Part shown: positions 21,379 to 31,427 of the stretch, one piece after another
Layout: every line of letters starts with the position of its first letter
Position numbering within the stretch: position 1 is the stretch's first letter
Origin: Rhynchopus sp. YZ270_cl-10
Lineage: Eukaryota; Euglenozoa; Diplonemea; Diplonemida; Diplonemidae
Direction of reading: 5' to 3'
Length of the DNA: 64,000 nucleotides
Assembly (NCBI GenBank): GCA_964035575.1
Contig: OZ037833.1
Location: 2,294,001 to 2,358,000, forward strand
The notes under the pieces: generated by a model
Told to the model about the DNA's origin: nothing
The model's database searches: none
The model's input: only the letters and a program-made list of their open reading frames with translations
Program-made: the position numbers and the translations under genes

Positions 21379-24300
21379 TTACGTACGCGTTGTAACGGAT
21401 GCGTTGTTACGGATGCGTTGTTACGGACGCGGTGTAACGGATGCGTTGTTACGGATGCGTGGTTACGGACGCGTTGTTACGGATGCGTTGTTACGGACTC
21501 GTTGTTACTGATGCGTTGTTACGGATGCGTGGTTACGGACGCGTTGTTACGGATGCGTTGTTAAGGATGCGTGGTTACGGACGCGTTGTAACGGATGCGG
21601 TGTTACGGACGCGTTGTTACGTATGCGTTGTAACGGATGCGTTGTTAAGGATGCGTTATTACGGACGCGTTGTTACGGATGCGTTGTAACGGATGCGTTG
21701 TAACGGATGCGTTGTTACGGACTCGTTGTTACGGATGCGTTGTAACGGATGCGTTGTTACGGATGCGTGGTTACGGACGCGTTGTTACGGATGCGTTGTA
21801 ACGGATGCGTTGTTACGGATGCGTTGTTACGGATGCGTTGTTACGGATGCGTTGTTACGGATGCGTTGTAACGGATGCGTTGTTACGGATGCGTGGTTAC
21901 GGACGCGTTGTTACGGATGCGTTGTAACGGATGCGTTGTTACGGATGAGTTGTTACGGATGCGTTGTTACGGATGCGTGGTTACGGACGCGTTGTTACGG
22001 ATGCGTTGTAACGGATGAGTTGTTACGGATGCGTTGTTACGGATGCGTTGTTACGGATGCGTTGTAACGGATGCGTTGTTACGGATGCGTTGTAACGGAT
22101 GAGTTGTTACGGATGCGTTGTTACGGATGCGTTGTAACGGATGCGTTGTTACGGATGCGTTGTTACGGACGCGTTGTTACGGATGCGTTGTTACGGATGC
22201 GTTGTTACGGATGCGTTGTTACGGATGCGTTGTAACGGATGCGTTGTTGCGGATGCGTTGTAACGGACGTGTGACAACGGATGCGTTGTTACGGACGTGT
22301 GACAACGGATGCGTTGTTATGGACGAGTTGTTACGGATGCGTTGTAACGGATGCGTTGTAACGGATGCGTTGTTACGGATGCGTGGTTACGGACTCGTTG
22401 TTACGGATGCGTTGTTACGGATGCGTTGTTACGGATGCGTTGTTACGGATGCGTTGTAACGGATGCGTTGTTACGGACGTGTGACAACGGATGCGTTGTT
22501 ACGGACGTGTGACAACGGATGCGTTGTTATGGACGAGTTGTTACGGATGCGTTGTAACGGATGCGTCGTTACGGATGCGTTGTTATGGACGAGTTGTTAC
22601 GGATGCGTTGTAACGGATGCGTTGTTACGGATGCGTTGTTACGGACGCGTTGTTATGGACGAGTTGTTACGGATGCGTTGTAACGGATGCGTTGTTACGG
22701 ATGCGTTGTTACGGATGCGTTGTTACGGATGAGTTGTAACGGATGCGTTGTTACGGATGCGTTGTTACGGATGCGTTGTTACGGATGCGTTGTTACGGAC
22801 GCGTTGTTACGGACGCGTTGTTACGGACGCGTTGTAACGGATGCGTTGTTACGGATGCGTTGTTACGGATGCGTTGTAACGGATGCGTGGTTACGGACGC
22901 GTTGTAACGGATGCGTTGTTACGGACGCGTTGTTACGGACGCGTTGTAACGGATGCGTTGTTACGGATGCGTTGTTACGGACGCGTTGTTACGGACGCGT
23001 TGTAACGGATGCGTTGTTACGGATGCGTTGTTACGGATGCGTTGTTACGGACGCGTTGTTATGGACGAGTTGTTACGGATGCGTTGTTACGGATGCGTTG
23101 TAACGGATGCGTTGTTACGGATGCTTTGTTACGGACGCGTTGTTACGGATGCGTTGTAACGGATGCGTTGTAACGGATGCGTTGTTACGGACGTGTGACA
23201 ACGGATGCGTTGTTACGGATGTGTGACAACGGATGCGTTGTTATGGACGAGTTGTTACGGACGCGTTGTAACGGATGCGTTGTTGCGGATGCGTTGTTAC
23301 GGATGCGTTGTTACGGACGTGTGACAACGGATGCGTTGTTATGGACGAGTTGTTACGGATGCGTTGTAACGGATGCGTTGTAACGGACGCGTTGTTACGG
23401 ACGCGTTGTTATGGACGAGTTGTTACGGATGCGTTGTTACGGATGCGTTGTAACGGATGCGTTGTGACGGATGCTTTGTTACGGACGCGTTGTTACGGAT
23501 GCGTTGTAACGGATGCGTTGTAACGGATGCGTTGTAACGGATGCGTTGTTACGGATGCGTGGTTACGGACGCGTTGTAACGGATGCGTGGTTACGGATGC
23601 GTTGTTACGGACGCGTTGTTACGGACGCGTTGTAACGGATGCGTTGTTACGGATGCGTTGTTACGGATGCGTTGTAACGGATGCGTGGTTACGGACGCGT
23701 TGTAACGGATGCGTTGTTACGGACGCGTTGTTACGGACGCGTTGTAACGGATGCGTTGTTACGGATGCGTTGTTACGGATGCGTTGTTACGGACGCGTTG
23801 TAACGGATGCGTTGTTACGGATGCGTTGTTACGGATGCGTTGTAACGGATGCGTTGTAACGGATGCGTTGTTACGGATGCGTTGTAACGGATGCGTTGTT
23901 ACGGATGCGTGGTTACGGACGCGTTGTTACGGATGCGTTGTAACGGATGAGTTGTTACGGATGCGTTGTTACGGATGCGTTGTAACGGACGCGTTGTTAT
24001 GGACGAGTTGTTACGGATGCGTTGTAACGGATGCGTTGTAACGGATGCGTTGTTACGGATGCGTGGTTACGGACTCGTTGTTACGGATGCGTTGTTACGG
24101 ATGCGTTGTTACGGATGCGTTGTTACGGATGCGTTGTAACGGATGCGTTGTTACGGACGTGTGACAACGGATGCGTTGTTATGGACGAGTTGTTACGGAT
24201 GCGTTGTAACGGATGCGTTGTAACGGATGCGTTGTTACGGATGCGTGGTTACGGACTCGTTGTTACGGATGCGTTGTTACGGATGCGTTGTTACGGATGC

Positions 24301-26838
24301 GTTGTTACGGATGCGTTGTAACGGATGCGTTGTTACGGACGTGTGACAACGGATGCGTTGTTACGGACGTGTGACAACGGATGCGTTGTTATGGACGAGT
24401 TGTTACGGATGCGTTGTAACGGATGCGTCGTTACGGATGCGTTGTTATGGACGAGTTGTTACGGATGCGTTGTAACGGATGCGTTGTTACGGATGCGTTG
24501 TTACGGACGCGTTGTTATGGACGAGTTGTTACGGATGCGTTGTAACGGATGCGTTGTTACGGATGCGTTGTTACGGACGCGTTGTAACGGATGCGTTGTT
24601 ACGGATGCGTTGTTACGGATGCGTTGTTACGGATGCGTGGTTACGGACTCGTTGTTACGGATGCGTTGTTACGGATGCGTTGTTACGGATGCGTTGTTAC
24701 GGATGCGTTGTAACGGATGCGTTGTTACGGACGTGTGACAACGGATGCGTTGTTACGGATGCGTTGTAACGGATGAGTTGTAACGGATGAGTTGTTACGG
24801 ATGCGTTGTTACGGATGCGTTGTTACGGATGCGTTGTTACGGATGCGTTGTAACGGATGCGTTGTTACGGATGCGTTGTTACGGATGCGTTGTAACGGAT
24901 GCGTTGTTACGGATGCGTTGTTACGGATGCGTTGTAACGGATGCGTTGTTACGGACGTGTGACAACGGATGCGTTGTTACGGACGTGTGACAACGGATGC
25001 GTTGTTATGGACGAGTTGTTACGGATGCGTTGTAACGGATGCGTCGTTACGGATGCGTTGTTATGGATGCGTTGTTACGGATGCGTTGTTACGGACGCGT
25101 TGTTATGGACGAGTTGTTACGGATGCGTTGTTACGGACGCGTTGTAACGGATGCGTTGTTACGGATGAGTTGTAACGGATGCGTTGTTACGGATGCGTCG
25201 TTACGGATGCGTTGTTATGGATGCGTTGTTACGGATGCGTTGTTACGGACGCGTTGTTATGGACGAGTTGTTACGGATGCGTTGTTACGGATGCTTTGTT
25301 ACGGATGAGTTGTAACGGATGCGTTGTTACGGATGCGTCGTTACGGATGCGTTGTTATGGATGCGTTGTTACGGATGCGTTGTAACGGATGCGTTGTTAC
25401 GGATGCGTTGTTACGGACGCGTTGTTATGGACGAGTTGTTACGGATGCTTTGTTACGGATGAGTTGTAACGGATGCGTTGTTACGGATGCGTTGTTACGG
25501 ATGCGTCGTTACGGATGAGTTGTAACGGATGCGTTGTTACGGATGCGTTGTTACGGATGCGTCGTTACGGATGCGTTGTAACGGATGCGTTGTTACGGAT
25601 GCGTTGTAACGGATGCGTTGTTACGGATGCGTTGTAACGGATGCGTGGTTACGGACGCGTTGTAACGGATGCGTTGTTGCGGATGCGTTGTTACGGACGC
25701 GTTGTAACGGATGCGTTGTTGCGGATGCGTTGTTACGGACGCGTTGTAACGGATGCGTTGTGACGGATGCGTTGTAACGGACGCGTTGTTGCGGATGCGT
25801 TGTTACGGACGCGTTGTTACGGATGCGTTGTAACGGATGCGTTGTTGCGGATGCGTTGTTACGGATGCGTTGTTACGGACGCGTTGTAACGGATGCGTTG
25901 TTACGGACGCGTTGTAACGGATGCGTTGTTACGGATGCTTTGTTACGGATGCGTTGTAACGGATGCTTTGTTACGGACGCGTTGTAACGGATGCGTTGTT
26001 ACGGATGCGTTGTTACGGATGCGTTGTAACGGATGCGTTGTTACGGACTCGTTGTTACGGATGCGTTGTTACGGATGCGTTGTAACGGATGCGTTGTTAC
26101 GGATGCGTTGTTACGGATGCGTTGTAACGGATGCGTTGTAACGGATGCGTTGTTACGGACGCGTTGTTGCGGATGCGTTGTTACGGACTCGTTGTTACGG
26201 ATGCGTTGTTACGGATGCGTTGTTACGGATGCGTTGTAACGGATGCGTTGTAACGGATGCGTTGTTACGGACTCGTTGTAACGGATGCGTTGTTACGGAT
26301 GCGTTGTTACGGATGCGTTGTAACGGATGCGTTGTAACGGATGCGTTGTTACGGACGCGTTGTTGCGGATGCGTTGTTACGGACTCGTTGTTACGGATGC
26401 GTTGTTACGGATGCGTTGTTACGGATGCGTTGTAACGGATGCGTTGTAACGGATGCGTTGTAACGGATGCGTTGTAACGGATGCGTTGTTACGGACGCGT
26501 TGTTGCGGATGCGTTGTTACGGACTCGTTGTTACGGATGCGTTGTTACGGATGCGTTGTAACGGATGCGTTGTTACGGATGTGTTGTTACGGATGCGTTG
26601 TAACGGATGCGTTGTAACGGATGCGTTGTAACGGATGCGTTGTTACGGACGCGTTGTAACGGATGCGTTGTTACGGACGCGTTGTTACGGACGCGTTGTT
26701 GCGGATGCGTTGTTACGGATGCGTTGTTACGGATGCGTTGTAACGGATGCGTTGTTACGGACGCGTTGTAACGGATGCGTTGTAACGGATGCGTGGTTAC
26801 GGACGCGTTGTAACGGATGCGTTGTTACGGACGCGTTG
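21379..26838 (+). repeat. 14-bp satellite, exactly 390 units (5460 bp)
   Basis: Consensus TTACGGATGCGTTG. From 21379 to 26838 is 5460 bases, 390 x 14. ATG words keep the same 14-base phase from 21441 to 26635 (5194 = 371 x 14), so there is no net indel. Variation is concentrated at position 2 (T/A) and position 8 (T/C). A recurring three-unit motif contains GTGTGACAACGG and TTATGGACGAG. Blocks near 22280-22710 recur near 24142-24572 (offset 1862 = 133 x 14). ORFs such as MRCYGCVVTDALLR repeats arise because three units make 14 codons; they are not genes. CpG rich. Confidence 0.95.
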
Positions 26839-27531
26839 AAACTGTTTTTGCACGATACAGATTTTGGCTAATTGACGTCAGGGACCTTTGCGTTTGGGAG
26901 GGTTTGTAAGGATTTGGGCTTTTTTGGGGGGTTTGAGAGGGTTACTAAGGGTGGGGCAGGGTATGCTACGGCGTGGCACGCTGTGGCACCTGTCAAGGAC
27001 CTGTGTCTTTTCATGTCGGTTCTCGGACCTCGTACTTTTTTGGGCTACATGCTTTATGTACTTTATGTACCACTTGTATGTAGTTATGTATTTTCCAAGT
27101 GGATCCGACTACCCGATGTTTTACATCATTTTCTTTTACTTTTAATCCTACCTTTTAGCGAAAAACACTCCCACCCTCCCCAATACAGAAATCTGTTTTT
27201 GTCCCCAGACTGCCCCCTGTTTTGGATACGGAGTGCCTTTTGTTTTAAATAAAAAGTAATTTATTGCTTTTATCTATTCAAAAAAGTATTTATTTCTCAA
27301 AAACCCCTTGTGTCAAGCACCTGTCAAGGACATGTCAAGTTTGGTCCCCTCCGGAATACCAAAAAAGAATCTAAATATTTAGATTCAGTTCAAAAATCTG
27401 AAAAAATGAGAAATCTAGACCGGGATACTAGGTCTACTCCCCCCCTTTACTCTGAGCACCGCACCTCAATATGTATTCCCCTTTATGTTTTATCACAGCA
27501 ATCCACATCGCACATGTTTTCTTTGAATTAA
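26839..27531. other. Spacer between satellite and plus-strand gene block
   Basis: No gene. CACCTGTCAAGGAC occurs twice (26989 and about 27317). Next to the first gene, a short ATG-initiated frame (ATGTTTTCTTTGAATTAA, 27514-27531) ends directly before the ATG of the 133-aa ORF and could act as an upstream ORF. Confidence 0.45.
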
Positions 27532-27933
27532 ATGAGCATCAGCCTCAACGAACCTGTTCCTGCAGACGCGTCCAAAGAGAGTCCAGTCAATAGAGAGGAA
27601 GATCTCCTCCAGCAGTTGACCAAGTTTTCGTGGGGCGCTGTGAAGCTGCGCTGTGCCACTCAGCTGGGAGCGACTGAGTCTCTGCTGGACAGTATCCGTG
27701 ACAGCGGTCTTGCGTCGAGGAAGAAAGCGCGCACCGAGGAGGTGCCTGTGGAGGATTGGAGTATCTGTTCCCGCGTCACACGTGAGGTTGAGTTATTGTC
27801 GATACTGTTGGAGGTACTTGAAGAGCAGCGTCACACTCACGAAGCCGAGTGTGACAAGCTGATACGTGATATCACCACAGTCAGAGCGGCAGCAGAGGAA
27901 GTGCACAAGACACTCTTGCACGCATTGACCTAA
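27532..27933 (+). CDS. 133-aa coiled-coil protein, function unknown
   Basis: Not recognised. Residues about 85-133 form a clear amphipathic helix with heptad spacing (VTREVELLSILLEVLEEQ then HEAECDKLIRDITTVRAAAE). The N-terminal half has DLLQQLTKFSWGAVKLRC and a basic SRKKARTEE. The stop TAA (27931-27933) is followed by two bases and then the ATG of the next, much longer ORF in the -1 frame. The -1 frame is also open back to about 27867. So this could be the first cistron of a two-gene mRNA, the N-terminal part of a protein made by -1 frameshifting, or an assembly indel. Codon use and the heptad pattern argue that this frame is really translated. Confidence 0.6.
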   Translation: MSISLNEPVPADASKESPVNREEDLLQQLTKFSWGAVKLRCATQLGATESLLDSIRDSGLASRKKARTEEVPVEDWSICSRVTREVELLSILLEVLEEQRHTHEAECDKLIRDITTVRAAAEEVHKTLLHALT

Positions 27934-27935
27934 CC

Positions 27936-29989
27936 ATGCCACCACCGATGCAGACACCACCACGTGCACCCGGGAGCACCATTGGTGGTACCATTGGAGG
28001 CCCTCTATTTTCACACTTCACACCAACGACTGTGGCGTATCCTGACGAGGACATGTCGCGACTACATCTGGAGGACAACCCTCACACACCAACGTCCACA
28101 AAATTTATTCACTCGGTGGTGAGGACATTTGATGTACTTCTTGCAGGGCCTGCTGGCAGGAAGTGGTATGAGCGGGGCGTGGCGTGCAGCCGTGCAGCAG
28201 ACCTGTGTGGTATTCTGCAGAGCCGCCTGGGGTTTCCTATCCCGGAAGTTCTTTACCAGGGACAGCTTTTCACCGAGAAGTTGTTCAGGACAGTTCCCAA
28301 CGAGCTGAAGCTAGAGCTCACTGCTTCGGCCCAGCCGCCACCACAATATGCAGGCGCCGCTTCAAATGCCCCAGCCAAGCGAGAGGTGACGTTGCTTGTC
28401 GAAGAAGCGCCCACACGCCTGACTGTCGAATGCTACAGTGTGAACGACTTGATGCAGAAGCTGAACAACGCAGGTGTATCCGGAGACGTCTTCCTCCGCA
28501 ACGTGACTGGCACAGGGGAGGAGATTCTGCAGCCTGTCACGAACCTTGAGAGCATCAAGTACGAACAGCCACTTAGAATACACCGGCGAGAGGGTGCCGC
28601 AACACACCAAGGTGCATCATCTTCTCGCGCCTACAGCAGAAGTAATGCAAGAGAGATTCCAAAGACACCAGTACCAGACAGGGACGCTATAAGCGTGCAG
28701 CACGTCGTTGTCGAGACCGGCAACCTTCTTCTTCAAAGTGAAGTCGTCAACCAGGCAGACGATGCGGCCATTGCAAAGGCGACAGCTACCATTGCACAGC
28801 AGTTCAAACAGATGTACACAACGACGTCCACGGCCAACTCCGGACGCGTGCCAAGCGACGAGGAGATGGTCTACCTGCGCAGGCTTGTGAGAGAGTACCT
28901 CCTTCCACTTGAAAGCGCTGCGCAGGCTGCGACACCCTCAGGTGTCACGGGGGGAAACAGCGTTTTTAAAAGCGTGACTTTCGGTGTGTCGGGTGCATTT
29001 CCCAGTGCAACCACTCAGTTTGCAACCAACGCTGTGTCAGTTGCACCACCACCCCGTCCTGAAGAAGGAAAGAGTATTGTGGTGATTGTCCATGCAGTCG
29101 CTGGAAACGACATCGACCTTCGCTGCACGCTTGGGTACGAAAACGAACATGGCAAAATCTTGGTGATCAACATGGACGAGTTCTACGTGAACGAATGGGT
29201 TGCCCTTGGGAAGACGTCCCCAACTTCGCTGTTTGTGTCCTTTCAGCCAGATGTGTTGCGCGCAGGTGTGCGATACTTACTAGATGTCACTGCTTTCAGT
29301 ACTGAGCAGCCTGGCGTCAAGGTAGGAACTTCACAAGTGGAGCTTGTTGTGCACCCTGCCGGTTCAAGAGCAGAACCCAATGATTTTGGCGGCCCTTCTA
29401 CCTTGACGCACACACGAGGCGGCGCAGCTTCACTGGAACCTGCCTACGCGCCTGCAGTGCCGCCAGCAGCACGCAGCCTCGAAGGTTCGCACGAAGAGGT
29501 GGATGACGGATATTTCCAGTCGCAGGTGCGCGCGTTCCTTGAGAACAAGGTTCTCCCGCTCTATTCTCTCTCCACCAACCCAAGGTATATGCCACGTAGT
29601 GTAAGTGCCTGCCCAGAGGCGTTTGTACTATCAACTTCACCTTTTTTATTCCCCCTCCTGCGCAGCTGAGGCTGTGCGATAACGAACGTGATAGGGTGAC
29701 ACAGGCTTAGTTCACCTTGCCAGCTTTTCTTTCTTTTTCTTTTTTCATATTTTTGTTGACTGCAGCACACTCCTTTCATCCGGGGCTGGCATCGTACGTG
29801 GGTCAGTCAGGGGTACTTGCATTAATAACTATCCTCTCTTTTTTTTTATACAGGTTCTCCGAAGACACCTTTATCGACATGGTGGAGAAGGCGTGCGACG
29901 ATTTTTGGTACGCAGATCCAAACCAAGAACTTACTGAGGCGCACAAGAAGACTTTGCTCAGTCGAGTGAAAGAGGTTCTTCTGAAGTGA
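27936..29989 (+). CDS. 594-aa protein of unknown function (2 exons)
   Basis: Exons 27936-29584 and 29854-29989, joined across a 269-bp intron (donor GTATAT, acceptor ACAG). Not recognised. The N-terminus is Pro/Thr/Gly rich. Residues about 50-110 (FIHSVVRTFDVLLAGPAGRK...LQSRLGFPIPEVLYQG) and 150-220 look folded, with the second resembling a ubiquitin-like beta-grasp pattern only weakly. The centre is Ser/Ala rich. Residues about 375-460 read as a beta-rich domain (IVVIVHAVAGNDIDLRCTLG; VRYLLDVTAF). The C-terminus, completed by exon 2, is helical (FSEDTFIDMVEKACDDFWYA...LLSRVKEVLLK). The intron carries a family-1 dispersed element in sense. It starts 2 nt after the stop of the preceding ORF. 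Confidence 0.7.
29772..29831 (+). repeat. Dispersed element family 1, copy in intron of 594-aa gene
   Basis: CTTTCATCCGGGGCTGGCAT then CGTACGTGGGTCAGTCAG, matching the FolD-intron copy. It lies about 20 bp upstream of the polypyrimidine tract and acceptor, in the sense direction. Confidence 0.75.
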
Positions 29990-30016
29990 GCCTCACATGA
30001 GGCATCTTGGTCCACA

Positions 30017-30984
30017 TAAAGGGGGAGTAGACCTATTATTACACCTTAAAAAAAATTTTTTTCCTGAAAAATCCCAAAAAAGTTTAACTTTTGAAAAGTT
30101 TAATTACCTATTATTACAGTGCTATTTAAGCGCTATTTAACCACTATTACACCTATTCCACCTATTACCCCCTATTCCACCCTTACCGCCCCCACATAGT
30201 CAATAGTCCTGTCAGGATTACAAGACAAAATCATTCCAACTTTTAAAACATGTCTGGCTCTGACTCTCCTGTGATTGTGTCTGCACCACCTAAACCAGAA
30301 CCTCAATACGTGGATCTGGATGAGTCTCTGGATGAGTCTCTGGATGTGGATGTGGAGATGGAAGATGAGCCGATCCCTGTCGTTGACCTCGATCACGATG
30401 TGATAGAGCCTTTGGAGATCGACAGCGACAACGAGCTCAGTTGTATCCTTGATGCAATTTAGTTTTGCTAATCCTTACCACTCCCTCTTGAGCGTGGTAT
30501 GCAAAGATCTGAAAAGAAACCAACAGGTACCCACGAACATGTGGCAACAAACACAACCAGCACAACGCAACCGATCTGTACGCAACGAAAGGAACCCAAG
30601 CAAGGCTACGAGGTTACCAAACGCAAAAAAGGAACCCAAGCAAGGGAACGAGTGGTTACCAAACGCAGCCCACCTTCGGTGGGCTGCTCAAACTCGTCCC
30701 CATGGGCAAACCCCTTTGTGTCTTTGCGTTACACACAACGCTCTGCACATGCTATGCAGGCGTTAACCACAACGTGTGGTTGCCAAACGCATGCCGTGTG
30801 TGGCCCACGCATGGTTCTCACACCGCCAACCCACCCTACCACCTTAGGGTCACACCTATTATTACAGTTAAACTTAAAATTTTTTAAACTTTCAAAAGTT
30901 AAACTTTAAATAAAAGGCCAAAAACGGTGACCTATTATTACGGAATAATAGGTCTACTGTAATAATAGGTCTACCCCCCCTTTA
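30017..30984. mobile_element. Small TIR element (TA-flanked, MITE-like) with one small ORF
   Basis: About 968 bp. The terminal inverted repeats read AAAGGGGG(A/G)GTAGACC then TATTATTACA and are flanked by TA on both sides (30017-30018 and 30983-30984), as in Tc1/mariner-type insertion. Subterminal inverted copies of AAAGTTTAACTTTTGAAA support one unit. Inside are a 70-aa acidic ORF, two 39-bp near-repeats starting AAAGGAACCCAAGCAAGG (30588 and 30629), a perfect hairpin GCAGCCCACC-TTC-GGTGGGCTGC (30666-30688), and sequence related to the 20.3-20.7 kb block. No transposase. Superfamily assignment is inference from the TA flanks. Confidence 0.75.
30250..30462 (+). CDS. 70-aa acidic ORF inside the MITE-like element
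   Basis: MSGSDSPVIVSAPPKPEPQ followed by repeats of DESLD and a run of Asp/Glu. Three stretches match the SUMO-interaction motif pattern (hydrophobic core next to acidic residues): SPVIVSAP, QYVDLDES and IPVVDLDHD. The ORF starts at the first ATG and lies wholly inside the element, which otherwise has no gene. It is either an element-borne small protein or a captured host fragment. Function is not known. Confidence 0.45.
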   Translation: MSGSDSPVIVSAPPKPEPQYVDLDESLDESLDVDVEMEDEPIPVVDLDHDVIEPLEIDSDNELSCILDAI

Positions 30985-31427
30985 GACAGTTCACAAACAT
31001 TAGATGTTGTTTTTATAGATGTGTGCACAGGGCCAAATTCGTTTTTTTTTTCTCTCCTTTCTTGTGCTTTCATCCGGATGGCTGGCATCGTGCGGTGGGT
31101 CAGTTGGTGCCTGCAGCAACAACCTATTTTATTTTTTCTTATTTACTCTTCCCCATATCCCTCACTTTCGTTCTGTTCCTGTAGATCGTTTTTTTAAGTG
31201 TTTACCCCGTTAATATGTTGATATGTGCATCCACTCTTATTTTCGTTCTTCTTCCCACCCTACTGAATCCAAAGCCACAACTCCAGAACCAAGACTCTCA
31301 TACACAGATCAGGGCTAGCAAAACTAGGAGAGTAAACGCAGAGAGTTTGGAAGTTGGGGGCTGAGTGGGAAGGGGGGTGGGGGAGAGAGAGGGGTACTGA
31401 AGGGTGGTGTCCACTGAGCTAGGCAAA
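30985..31427. other. Upstream region of the PB1/WD40 gene
   Basis: No gene beyond the family-1 copy. Purine-rich GAGTGGGAAGGGGGGTGGG (about 31365-31385) precedes the start. CTGAGCTAG lies 5 nt before the ATG. Confidence 0.4.
31062..31125 (+). repeat. Dispersed element family 1, copy upstream of WD40 gene
   Basis: CTTGTGCTTTCATCCGGATG then GCTGGCATCG...GGTGGGTCAGTTGGTGCC. It is followed by a T-rich tract. It is in the sense direction of the gene starting at 31428 and may lie in its leader. Confidence 0.7.

Noticed and set aside
21441-26871. Many open frames of the MRCYGCVVTDALLR type
   Set aside because: They are read-outs of the 14-bp satellite in rotating frames (three units make 14 codons) and are ended by the T/A variant; no non-repeat coding sequence is attached.
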